Under the pieces are notes generated by a model. The model was not told where the DNA came from. It ran no database searches and saw only the letters and a program-made list of their open reading frames with translations. A program made the translations under genes and the position numbers. DNA of 38,890 nucleotides from contig CADBNP010000125.1 of the NCBI GenBank assembly GCA_902796095.1, forward strand, positions 1-38,890, in the 5' to 3' direction. Below, one piece after another: positions 32,053-38,890 of this stretch. Position 1 is the stretch's first letter. Each line of letters opens with the position of its first letter. Origin of the DNA: an uncultured Aeromonadales bacterium. Its GTDB lineage: Bacteria > Pseudomonadota > Gammaproteobacteria > Enterobacterales > Succinivibrionaceae.

Positions 32053-33419
32053 TATGCTTCTCCAGGCTGTACGAGTTTTTCGATTTCCTTAATGTGATTT
32101 TTGTTTGTAAGAAAAATCACCATCGTGTCGCCGTCTTCAATAATCCGGTCGTTGCAGTTTATATAGGATATGCCGTTATGCATCAGAGCGCAGATTGAAG
32201 TTCCCAGCGGCAGTTTTACCTCGGATACCCTCTTGCCAACCAGAAGAGATGAGCCGGGAGTCCCGTGCACAACTATTTCCATGGCTTCAGACAGTCCCAG
32301 CCTCATGGAGTATACCTGCTTGATTTCTGCATGACGGATGAATGTCAGAAGGGCGGAAAGCGTTGAAAGTTCCGGACTGATGGTTACATCTATGTTCTGC
32401 GAGCATACTCCGAGGAATTCCTTGTGCTGAATAGTGACTCCGGTCTTTTTTGCTCCCATGCTGGCAGCCATCATGGCCGATGTAATATTGTTCTTGTCAT
32501 CACTTGACACCGCTATGAAAAAGTCAGTCTTATCGATCTGTTCAGATTCAAACAGCTCCTGAAGAGAGTTTTCTTCGTGGAGCACCATTGTGTTGGTCAG
32601 CTCCTGGGCCAGATGCTCGGCAAGTTCCCGGTTTGATTCTATGAGTTTTACTCTGTACTTTTTTTCAAGTTCTCTTGCCAGAGAATAACCTATGACACCT
32701 CCGCCGTATATCATTATTCTGCGGTAAGGATTTTCCAGATTCTGAAGCAGACTCATAACCTCGCGAATATGGGTTGTATCAGTTATGAAATAAACATCGT
32801 CACCGGCTTCTATAACGGTTCCCGGAACTATCTGTATTGATCTGCCGTTGCGGAAAATACCGACGAAGTTTACATCAACATAGTTCAGAAGATCCTTTAC
32901 TGTTGACAGCTGGTTTCCGACCAGGGAGCCGCCGTAAAATGCTGTCACCTGTATGAGTGAGACGTGCATATCAGCGAATTCAAAAAGACCCTTGGCTCCG
33001 GGATACTCAATAATCTTGACGATGTGATGCGATACCAGATATTCGGGTGATATCACCTCATCAATGTCGATGGCGTCCGGTTTGAACAGTTCATCTTTTT
33101 CTACGAGATAGGCTTCGGATCTGATGCGGGCTACTTTGGTGGGAATGTGATAAAGAGATGATGCAATCTGGCAGGCGATGATATTCTGTTCGTCGCTTGC
33201 AGAAACAGCTGCCAGCATATCGGCATCCTGTGCTCCGGCCTCGAACAGTACCTCGGGATAGCAGGGCGTTCCGCACACGACTCTGAGATCGCACTGTCTG
33301 CTTAATTCCTCCAGATTTTCCTTGCGGCTATCGATGACTGTAACCTCATGGCTTTCCTCCACAAGACTTTTGGCCAGAGCGGATCCTACAGTTCCTGCAC
33401 CGATAATTATAATTTTCAC
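32052..33419 (-). CDS. trkA: Trk system regulatory NAD-binding protein TrkA
   Basis: 455 residues (E. coli 458). Two tandem RCK units are seen: the first Rossmann motif IIIGAGTVGSALAKSL with VTVIDS, and a second IYGGGVIGYSLAREL with VKLIES, each followed by a TrkA_C domain. It binds the cytoplasmic face of TrkH and gates K+ uptake in response to nucleotides. The start is GTG at 33419, with GGAGG seven bases upstream. It lies 66 bp after rsmB in the def-fmt-rsmB-trkA order shared with E. coli and Pseudomonas. Confidence 0.97.
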   Translation of the reverse strand: MKIIIIGAGTVGSALAKSLVEESHEVTVIDSRKENLEELSRQCDLRVVCGTPCYPEVLFEAGAQDADMLAAVSASDEQNIIACQIASSLYHIPTKVARIRSEAYLVEKDELFKPDAIDIDEVISPEYLVSHHIVKIIEYPGAKGLFEFADMHVSLIQVTAFYGGSLVGNQLSTVKDLLNYVDVNFVGIFRNGRSIQIVPGTVIEAGDDVYFITDTTHIREVMSLLQNLENPYRRIMIYGGGVIGYSLARELEKKYRVKLIESNRELAEHLAQELTNTMVLHEENSLQELFESEQIDKTDFFIAVSSDDKNNITSAMMAASMGAKKTGVTIQHKEFLGVCSQNIDVTISPELSTLSALLTFIRHAEIKQVYSMRLGLSEAMEIVVHGTPGSSLLVGKRVSEVKLPLGTSICALMHNGISYINCNDRIIEDGDTMVIFLTNKNHIKEIEKLVQPGEA

Positions 33420-33485
33420 CGGAAAACCTCCATCTTTATGCCGGCCTGCCCGAACTCAACATCATCAGAATCACAGCGGTTCCTC

Positions 33486-34742
33486 TCATTTCTTTCTTAT
33501 TTTGGCGTAAAAGAAACCGTCGCGTCCGTCAGCTCCAGGAATATGCTGGCTTTCCGGAAGCATCTCCTGCTCCGCATCATCTCTGTGCCGATACAGAAAA
33601 TCATTGATCTGGATCTGATTCTCCTCCCGGAGCAGTGAGCAGGTGGTATACATCAGAACGCCACCTTTTCTGAGAAGTGGCCAGAGTGCCTCAAGCATGT
33701 CTTTCTGGGTTTTCGCCAGTTCAGAGATATCCTTTTCGTTTCTTACGAATTTTATATCCGGATGGCGGCGGATAACTCCGGTTCCGGAACACGGTGCATC
33801 CAGAAGTATTCTGTCGTAGGGCCTATGATCCCACCACTCTTCCGGACTGGTGGCTGAACCCTGAAGAATCTTAAGAGTGATGCCTCTGATTTTAAGATTT
33901 TCGCCGAGTCTTTTCAGTCTTGCCGGATTAACGTCCAGTGCAGTCACATCTGAACGTCCCCCGGTTTTTTCAATTATGTGTATTGTCTTGCCGCCAGGTG
34001 CCGCACAGGCGTCGAGTATGCGCTCGTTTTCCTGCGGATCCATATATATAACGGCAAGCTGTGCCGATGCATCCTGTATGTAGCACAGTCCATCGGACAT
34101 CCCAGGAAGAAGAGACGGAGGATATGTCTGAGCCAGACGTATGCATGACGGCTCGATTATGGAATCGACTTCAATACCGGCTTCCTTCAGCTGTCCAGCG
34201 TAGCTGTCAAGACTCGTCCTGGTGAGATCAACTCTCAGCCACATGACCGGTTTCTCGTTTCCTGCGGTCAGAACATCACGGTAGTTTCCCGGATAGTCTT
34301 TTTTGATGCGTTTGTACAGCCATTTCGGATATGCGTACCGCTCGTGCTCCTTCTGTATAAGCTTGTCAGGGTTGAAATCGGTGTCCAGAGCTCTGTGAAG
34401 TACGGCATTGATAAAGCCGGTACAGCTGCCTAGCTTCAGTTCCCTGGCTGCATTGACAGTTTCGCTTACTGCTGCATAGTGTGGAATGGAGGTATGGAGA
34501 ATCTGGTATAAACCGCAGGCGATAAGACTCTCCAGCAGTGTTCCGGATACGGATTTCGGATCATGAGACATAACTGCAGCAATGACTCTCAGCCTGACAT
34601 ACTGGCGGAGAGTTCCAAGCACAAGTTCCTGCAGGAGCGCACGATCCTGTGCCGACATGGCTTCATCACCGAATTTCAGCTGAGAATGATTTTTTGTCAC
34701 CTGATGTACTATCTTGGCTGCTTTGGCCCGGACACTAATCAT
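33486..34742 (-). CDS. rsmB: 16S rRNA (cytosine-967-C5)-methyltransferase RsmB
   Basis: 418 residues (E. coli 429). An N-terminal NusB-like RNA-binding domain (about residues 1-135) precedes an S-adenosylmethionine methyltransferase domain with LDACAAPGGKTIHI, LDAPCSGTGVIRRHPDIKF (catalytic Cys in PC) and YTTCSLLREEN (second Cys). It methylates C967 of 16S rRNA. The ATG overlaps the fmt stop as ATGA, so translation is likely coupled. Confidence 0.97.
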   Translation of the reverse strand: MISVRAKAAKIVHQVTKNHSQLKFGDEAMSAQDRALLQELVLGTLRQYVRLRVIAAVMSHDPKSVSGTLLESLIACGLYQILHTSIPHYAAVSETVNAARELKLGSCTGFINAVLHRALDTDFNPDKLIQKEHERYAYPKWLYKRIKKDYPGNYRDVLTAGNEKPVMWLRVDLTRTSLDSYAGQLKEAGIEVDSIIEPSCIRLAQTYPPSLLPGMSDGLCYIQDASAQLAVIYMDPQENERILDACAAPGGKTIHIIEKTGGRSDVTALDVNPARLKRLGENLKIRGITLKILQGSATSPEEWWDHRPYDRILLDAPCSGTGVIRRHPDIKFVRNEKDISELAKTQKDMLEALWPLLRKGGVLMYTTCSLLREENQIQINDFLYRHRDDAEQEMLPESQHIPGADGRDGFFYAKIRKK

Positions 34743-35689
34743 GTCAGAAGTGTTCCCGCTTTAAATAAATCCCGGTGCCCGTTCAGAACATCAGCCACCT
34801 TTGTCGGCTTTTTACCGGCGAACTGAAGCTGTTTTATGACGAGCACTCCATTTCCCGTGGCTACGTGTATGCCTGATTTGTCGGCTGAAATCACCGTGCC
34901 CGGCGGTGCGGAAGTTTCCTCACTGGAAACAGCGGCCTGATGAACCTTTAATATTTCATTCCCTATTTTAAAATTTGCCACAGGCCACGGAATGTAGGTA
35001 CGGATCCTTCGTGATATCTGATCTGCAGACTCCGAGAAATCTATTTTAGCCTCTTCTCTGGTGATTTTCTCTGCATAGCAGGCCAGGGAATCATTCTGGG
35101 GGGTTTCCTCGACCCGATCCTCGGCAATCATCTCAAGAGCTTCAAGAAGTGCGGAGCATCCGAGAGGAACCAGACGGGTGAAAAGACTTTCTGATGTGTC
35201 GGTATCGAGAATATCAATGGTCTTGGTATGGATTATATTGCCGGTATCCAGTCCTTCATTCATTTTCATTACTGTAATCCCGGTGGTTCTGTCACCATTG
35301 AAAATAGAGCGCTGGATCGGGGCGGCGCCTCTGTATTTTGGAAGAAGAGAGCCGTGAATGTTTATGCATCCGTACTCAGGCAAATCAAGAACGGTTTTCG
35401 GGAGAATGACTCCGTATGCCACCACGACCAGCACATCCGGTTTTAGTGCGGCAAGCTGATCGACATCTTCCTGATTCCTGAAATTAGCCGGCTGAAAAAC
35501 AGTTATGTTGTGAGAAAGAGCCAGTTCCTTTACCGGTGAAGCCGTTATCTTCTGTCCCCGTCCGGATATTTTGTCCTGTCTTGTATACACTCCAATCACG
35601 TTGCAGTCGTGAGCCAGCAGCGCACTGAGATGTTCAGCCGCAAAGTCCGGTGTCCCGGCAAATACTATGCGTAAATTTTTAACTGGCAC
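34739..35689 (-). CDS. fmt: Methionyl-tRNA formyltransferase
   Basis: 316 residues (E. coli 315). It formylates initiator Met-tRNA from 10-formyl-tetrahydrofolate. The N-terminal Rossmann domain has RIVFAGTPDFAAEHL and the active-site segment INIHGSLLPKYRGAAPIQRSI, which contains the catalytic Asn and His, followed by TTGITVMKMNEGLDTG with the Asp nearby. The C-terminal OB-fold domain is present. The start is GTG at 35689, 11 bases inside the 3' end of def, with AGGAG eight bases upstream. Confidence 0.97.
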   Translation of the reverse strand: MPVKNLRIVFAGTPDFAAEHLSALLAHDCNVIGVYTRQDKISGRGQKITASPVKELALSHNITVFQPANFRNQEDVDQLAALKPDVLVVVAYGVILPKTVLDLPEYGCINIHGSLLPKYRGAAPIQRSIFNGDRTTGITVMKMNEGLDTGNIIHTKTIDILDTDTSESLFTRLVPLGCSALLEALEMIAEDRVEETPQNDSLACYAEKITREEAKIDFSESADQISRRIRTYIPWPVANFKIGNEILKVHQAAVSSEETSAPPGTVISADKSGIHVATGNGVLVIKQLQFAGKKPTKVADVLNGHRDLFKAGTLLT

Positions 35690-36206
35690 TTTCGGCTCTC
35701 CTTTTGTAGCGCTCGTATTTAGACAACTTTTTGTCGTACAGACTGCGCTTCAGTGTGGAGAGGTGATCAATAAACAGTTTTCCCTGGAGATGGTCTATTT
35801 CATGCTGAAGACAGATCGCGAGGAGTTCGTCTGTTGCATCGATAGTGTACGGTTCGCCCTTCTCGTTAAAGCATTCGACAATGACGTGCGCCGCTCTTTC
35901 CACTTTGGCTCGGTAGTCAAGAGGCACGGACAGACAACCTTCGTCAATGGAGGCACTTCCTTCCTTCAGAGTGATTTTTGGATTGATGACAACCTTCTGA
36001 TCTGATTTGTCCTCTGTCAGATCCACAACTATGATCTGCTTGTGGATATCAATCTGGGGAGCGGCAAGACCGATGCCGGATGCTGTGTACATGGTTTCAA
36101 ACATATCTTCAACCAGTTGTCTCAGTTTTTCGTCAAATTCAGTAACAGGCTTGGAAGGAATGCGAAGTCGCGGGTTCGGATATTCTACTACTTTGTAAAT
36201 TGTCAT
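35679..36206 (-). CDS. def: Peptide deformylase
   Basis: 175 residues (E. coli 169). It removes the N-formyl group from nascent proteins. The three motifs are intact: GIGLAAPQ, EGCLSVP (metal Cys) and QHEIDHLQG (HExxH-type zinc/iron site). First gene of the overlapping run def-fmt-rsmB-trkA-trkH. The ATG at 36206 has a modest GGA ribosome site about seven bases upstream; a promoter should lie in the long gap upstream, where TTAAAAT near 36249 is the best -10-like element but lacks a clear -35. Confidence 0.97.
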   Translation of the reverse strand: MTIYKVVEYPNPRLRIPSKPVTEFDEKLRQLVEDMFETMYTASGIGLAAPQIDIHKQIIVVDLTEDKSDQKVVINPKITLKEGSASIDEGCLSVPLDYRAKVERAAHVIVECFNEKGEPYTIDATDELLAICLQHEIDHLQGKLFIDHLSTLKRSLYDKKLSKYERYKRRAESAS

Positions 36207-36263
36207 TTGTGTTCCGTGAGCTAATCAAATATGGTGAATGAAGGTTATTTTAACAAAAAAATA

Positions 36264-36318
36264 GATCGGTACATAATAGTTGAATTGACAGACACCGGAG
36301 GCATTTCTGGATTTATCA
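36264..36318 (+). repeat. Direct repeat, copy 1
   Basis: Begins with GATCGGTACATAAT, continues with a GACAGA block, and ends CATTTCTGGATTTATCA. It pairs with the copy at 36527-36580: the first 14 bases are identical, the rest is about two-thirds identical with one gap. Confidence 0.65.
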
Positions 36319-36358
36319 GGTTATCAACAGTTCTCCGGACAGACAGTAGTGATGGATG

Positions 36359-36380
36359 CGGTGAAAAATATTTTTCACCG
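36359..36380. repeat. 22-bp perfect palindrome
   Basis: The left half is CGGTGAAAAAT and the right half is its exact reverse complement, with no loop. G+C ends flank an A+T centre. No T-tract follows on either strand, so a terminator role is unlikely; a protein-binding operator or cruciform is more plausible. Confidence 0.7.
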
Positions 36381-36408
36381 GGTTAAAAAGCATCTAAACC
36401 GTTCAGGT

Positions 36409-36449
36409 CGAAGAACTGGCGTAATATGCCGCAGCGGCAGGTGCTGCGG
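36409..36449. repeat. Dispersed hairpin repeat, copy 2
   Basis: CGAAGAA (36409-36415), TGCCGCAGCGG (36427-36437) and GGTGCTGCGG (36440-36449) occur in the same order as in the block at 29788-29864. CCGCAG and CTGCGG form 6-bp arms with a nine-base loop. Confidence 0.45.
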
Positions 36450-36526
36450 GGTGGTGTCGGACTCATAAATGACCCAACTGTCGAAAAATCAAAAATGTAG
36501 ATCGCTACGCAATTGAGAGAAGGCAG

Positions 36527-36580
36527 GATCGGTACATAATGGAAGAGCGGACAGAGACTGAAGTCATTCCGGGTTTATCA
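36527..36580 (+). repeat. Direct repeat, copy 2
   Basis: Second copy of the 36264-36318 block, 263 bp downstream: GATCGGTACATAAT, then GGACAGAGAC, then GTCATTCCGGGTTTATCA. Confidence 0.65.
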
Positions 36581-36895
36581 TATCTCGGAAAGTGTCAGAT
36601 TCTGTGCCGGTGTTCTCTGCCTGAGGAATTTAAAATCGTGATCTGACAGGACAACAGGATTTTGGAGCCAGAACCGAGTTCTGATACTGTTTTTTTAACG
36701 CCGCTAATTGTGATCAATGACTTAAAAGAACGATAATGTTTTATATTGTTATTGACGATCAAAATTGATGATTTTATTCTATCACCATGACCCCCGTGGC
36801 ATTTGCTGCGGTTTTAGGCGCTTGATGAAGAGAAACCGCACTGCGGTTTTGTGTCTGTTAACGGCTGATTGTATGCGGATGCATCAGTAAACGCT

Positions 36896-36938
36896 ATGCG
36901 GCAGTGGCAGCAGTACTGCTCCGCCGTGGAATTCTGAC
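36896..36938. repeat. Palindromic block, possible diverged copy 3 of the hairpin repeat
   Basis: AGCAGTACTGCT (36909-36920) is a perfect 12-bp palindrome inside outer GCGG/CCGC arms. CGCCGTGGAATTCTGAC at its right end resembles CGCCGAAGAATCTGAC of copy 1 (29812-29827). Similarity is partial, so membership of one family is tentative. Confidence 0.3.
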
Positions 36939-37028
36939 GGTTAACGCTCATCTGGCGCAAGGCTCTGTCATAAGGATAAATCAGAGATTAGGGAATAGTA
37001 ATAATCCGCAGTCGCAAAAAGGACTTAT

Positions 37029-38111
37029 ATGATTAAACAAAAAATTACGGCTATTTTAGCTGGTCTGCTTATGGCAGGTTTTGCACAGGCTGATAACTTG
37101 ACGCTAAAGGAAGGTCATCCTGACACTTATGTGGTAAAGAAAGGTGATACACTGTGGGATATTTCCGGAGTGTTCCTCGAGAAGCCTTGGTACTGGCCTA
37201 AGATTTGGAATGTAAATCCTCAGGTGAAGGATCCTCACTGGATTTATCCTGGAGATGTGCTTAATCTCGTATATGTTGACGGACAGCCAAGACTCGTAAG
37301 AGGCACGGCGAAGCTTTCTCCGTCAATCAATCGTGGAAACGGCGATGACGCCATAAAGACTATTAATCTGGAAGAGATTCTTCCGTTCCTCTCCTACGAT
37401 TATCTCTTCCCTAACGGGACTCATATAGATGATCTGCCTTTCGTTCTGGGTAACAATGATTCCAACAAGAAGATGATGGATGTATCCACCGTCTATGTGA
37501 AGGGAGTTCTGACCCCCGGTGAACAGTACGGTCTTTACACCGCTCCTAAGGCATACAAGGATCCTGATGATCCAAAGGGCGGAATTATCGGGTACAGGGC
37601 TGCTCTTACCGGTGTGATTGTTGCTGGTCGTGTTGTTGACGGCATTACCGAGGCCACTCTGGTGAAGTCAGTTCGTGAAATAAGTCAGGGCGACAGAGTA
37701 ATGCCTCTGAGCAACGGCGGTTACGATGCTGCATTTACTCTGAGACCGGCAGATAAGAATTTTAAGGCCATAGTGCTTGAGAATGTCGTTGATTCTATTT
37801 ATGCGGGTCGCAATCAGGTGATTGTTCTGAGTGCGGGAACCAACAAGGGTCTTTCCAGCGGTGATGTGGTTACCGTGTACAAGGAAGGAGTAAGAGTAGC
37901 AGGGGTCGACCCTAATCATGTGGCCTATGCCGAGACCGGTACTGTAGCTCAGAAGGTCGTATCTGAACTTTCTGAATACGGTAAACTGCCTGACGTTGTT
38001 GCAGGTCATGCGATGGTGTTCAAATCATACAGCAATCTTTCCCTGGCTCTTGTTCTTGATGCCAGTGAATTTATTGCAAACGGTGCCAGAGTTACCGGAA
38101 CTGACGAGTAA
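37029..38111 (+). CDS. Secreted LysM-domain protein (TsaP-like family of the def/dprA locus)
   Basis: 360 residues. A signal peptide (ITAILAGLLMAGFAQA, cleavage before DN) is followed by one LysM domain near residues 32-83: TYVVKKGDTLWDISGVFL, KPWYWPKIWNVNPQV, PHWIYPGDVLNLV. This arrangement matches the conserved gammaproteobacterial LysM protein found between def and dprA (for example in Pseudomonas), a relative of TsaP, which anchors type IV pilus secretins to peptidoglycan. The remaining 270 residues have no domain I recognise. AAGGA lies five bases before the ATG. No pilus genes are in the window, so a pilus role is not supported here; peptidoglycan binding in the periplasm is. Confidence 0.85.
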   Translation: MIKQKITAILAGLLMAGFAQADNLTLKEGHPDTYVVKKGDTLWDISGVFLEKPWYWPKIWNVNPQVKDPHWIYPGDVLNLVYVDGQPRLVRGTAKLSPSINRGNGDDAIKTINLEEILPFLSYDYLFPNGTHIDDLPFVLGNNDSNKKMMDVSTVYVKGVLTPGEQYGLYTAPKAYKDPDDPKGGIIGYRAALTGVIVAGRVVDGITEATLVKSVREISQGDRVMPLSNGGYDAAFTLRPADKNFKAIVLENVVDSIYAGRNQVIVLSAGTNKGLSSGDVVTVYKEGVRVAGVDPNHVAYAETGTVAQKVVSELSEYGKLPDVVAGHAMVFKSYSNLSLALVLDASEFIANGARVTGTDE

Positions 38112-38116
38112 CATAG

Positions 38117-38147
38117 CAGTTGTTCCGGTATGATAAACCGGAAACTG
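38117..38147 (+). terminator. Hairpin just after the LysM gene
   Basis: TTCCGGT (38123-38129) and ACCGGAA (38137-38143) form a perfect 7-bp stem, extended by CAGT/ACTG outside. No T-tract follows, so it may be an mRNA-stabilising 3' stem ahead of the terminator at 38163-38193. Confidence 0.45.
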
Positions 38148-38162
38148 TGAGAGTTAGAAAAT

Positions 38163-38193
38163 GCGGATCTTCTGAAGGGGGATTCGCTTTTTT
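38163..38193 (+). terminator. Rho-independent terminator after the LysM gene
   Basis: GCGGATC (38163-38169) pairs with GATTCGC (38181-38187), including one G-U pair, followed by TTTTTT. Confidence 0.7.
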
Positions 38194-38234
38194 CTTGTCT
38201 GCCAGCAACTGAACTGAGCCGGTATAAACCGGAT

Positions 38235-38240
38235 TATAAT
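38235..38240 (+). promoter_or_regulatory. Candidate -10 element for the zinc-ribbon gene
   Basis: A perfect TATAAT lies 38 bp before the ATG and downstream of the LysM terminator, where a new promoter is needed. No good -35 is seen at 16-18 bp. Confidence 0.35.
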
Positions 38241-38277
38241 CTGCCAGGGAAAGCTCCCGCCGGAGTTTGTACGATAT

Positions 38278-38880
38278 ATGAGCGAAAATGAAAAGGAAAT
38301 GGACTTTTCCTGTTCCTTGGAAGAGAAAGGTTCTTCAGAAAGGAAAATGTCAGGTGAAAATATCTGTCCAAACTGCGGTGTTCCTCTGATTCTGCGCCGG
38401 ACAAGAAACGGTTACATATATGGCTGCCCTAATTATCCTCTGTGCGATTATGTTAAAAATGTGTCGTCGCAGGGTGTTACCGTTCTTATGGTAATGCCTG
38501 ACACATCATGCCCTGAATGCGGCTCGCCGATGGCCGTGAAAAAATCCAGGTACGGACTGTTCATAGGCTGCTCCAATTACCCAGAGTGCAATTACATTCA
38601 TATGGAAAAGGAGGAGAATCCAATAGCCTGTCCTGTATGCGGCGGAGGTGTACTGAGACATCATTCAACTAAATTCGGCAGATCCTTCTATTCATGCAGC
38701 AATTTCAGGATCTGCAGATTTTCTCTGAATTATCGGCCTGTGTCCAGGGAGTGTCCTGAATGCGGGTTTCCTTTAATGGTGCTGCGCAGAGGAAAAAATC
38801 GTCAGTATCTTCAGTGTGCCGACAGAAAATGCGGTCACAGGATTCCTCTTGATGATTCTGATCTGCTGCAGTCCGGATGA
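38278..38880 (+). CDS. YrdD-like topoisomerase-type zinc-ribbon protein
   Basis: 200 residues with four C4 zinc ribbons, each with paired Cys: CPNCGVPLILRR with CPNYPLC, CPECGSPMAVKK with CSNYPEC, CPVCGGGVLRHH with CSNFRIC, and CPECGFPLMVLRR with CADRKC. The spacing and order match E. coli YrdD (about 180 residues) and the C-terminal zinc domains of topoisomerase I, so nucleic-acid binding is expected; the function is not established. The ATG at 38278 has GGAG 12 bases upstream, which is long; ATG at 38347 (MSGENICPN) with AAAGGA closer by is an alternative start. It sits where dprA, tsaC or aroE neighbours are common in relatives. The window ends 10 bases after the stop. Confidence 0.88.
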   Translation: MSENEKEMDFSCSLEEKGSSERKMSGENICPNCGVPLILRRTRNGYIYGCPNYPLCDYVKNVSSQGVTVLMVMPDTSCPECGSPMAVKKSRYGLFIGCSNYPECNYIHMEKEENPIACPVCGGGVLRHHSTKFGRSFYSCSNFRICRFSLNYRPVSRECPECGFPLMVLRRGKNRQYLQCADRKCGHRIPLDDSDLLQSG

Positions 38881-38890
38881 GATTTCAAAA

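Larger units (their letters stand above)
36207..37028. other. 822-bp def/LysM intergenic region rich in repeats
   Basis: No gene is supported. Contents, left to right: a duplicated block (36264-36318 and 36527-36580), a 22-bp perfect palindrome (36359-36380), a hairpin repeat (36409-36449), an A+T-rich stretch (about 36725-36785), a duplicated CTGCGGTTTT (36806-36815, 36841-36850), a hairpin at 36833-36849 (AAACCGC, ACT loop, GCGGTTT), and a palindromic block (36896-36938). It is far longer than needed for two divergent promoters. One DnaA-box-like TTATCAACA lies at 36321-36329. Confidence 0.55.

Noticed and set aside
36352..36468. 38-codon frame across the palindrome and hairpin repeat
   Set aside because: No ribosome site at a workable distance, and the Cys/Arg-rich end is simply the translated hairpin repeat.
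36207..37028. Possible replication origin: long A+T-rich gap, repeats, one DnaA-box-like TTATCAACA, several GATC sites
   Set aside because: Only one near-consensus DnaA box is visible, no dnaA, dnaN or gidA neighbour is present, and GATC density is only slightly above expectation.
1..38890. CRISPR array, tRNA/rRNA genes, insertion sequences or prophage
   Set aside because: No regularly spaced repeats, no cloverleaf or rRNA-like stretch, and no transposase, integrase or phage structural gene was seen on either strand.

Overview
The window reads as chromosomal backbone of a gammaproteobacterium. Nearly every gene has a recognisable gamma-type form: GlnA with a Tyr adenylylation site, BipA, ClcA, YihY, PssA, RecG, PrlC, RNase II, YfcZ, NsrR, and a def-fmt-rsmB-trkA cluster divergent from a LysM protein and a YrdD-like zinc-ribbon protein. 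Menaquinone genes, a clostripain-type protease and moderate G+C would suit a gut or rumen anaerobe, perhaps of the Aeromonadales/Succinivibrionaceae group. That placement is inference. I see no rRNA, tRNA, CRISPR array, insertion sequence or prophage.

Layout. 1-3083: a 5'-truncated clostripain-like (C11) protease ending at a strong terminator, an orphan Hcp gene, a possible 27-codon gene and a DUF805 membrane protein. 3231-9697: glnA (minus), then typA, clcA and yihY (plus). 9720-16978 (minus): a long Xaa-Pro aminopeptidase, then a tight pssA-recG-asmA cluster behind its own promoter. 17035-19937 (minus): an orphan sensor histidine kinase whose stop overlaps the start of an unrecognised six-helix membrane protein. 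20249-22312: prlC (plus). 22405-26590 (minus): menH, menC and rnb. 26791-28579 (plus): yfcZ-like gene and mltF-like gene. 28670-29506: HDOD protein (minus), divergent from nsrR (plus). 30595-36206 (minus): the overlapping run def-fmt-rsmB-trkA-trkH. 37029-38880 (plus): LysM protein and zinc-ribbon protein.

How the genes work together. pssA and asmA join phosphatidylethanolamine synthesis with a family implicated in lipid transfer to the outer membrane. def and fmt act at the two ends of N-formyl-methionine metabolism. trkA and trkH form a potassium uptake system. menH and menC would catalyse consecutive menaquinone steps.

The most unusual observation is in the menaquinone pair. The MenH homologue has Ala in place of the nucleophilic Ser (GYATGG instead of GYSLGG). 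The MenC homologue has Ile in place of the second Lys of the KxK motif, the general base. Both frames are otherwise intact and keep their other catalytic positions, which suggests repurposing or an unusual mechanism more than decay. The divergent region upstream of menH carries a long inverted repeat. Other points worth attention are 18-bp-period tandem repeats in the pssA promoter, a 22-bp perfect palindrome and a duplicated ~55-bp block in the 822-bp def/LysM gap, and hairpin-forming dispersed repeats shared between two distant intergenic regions.
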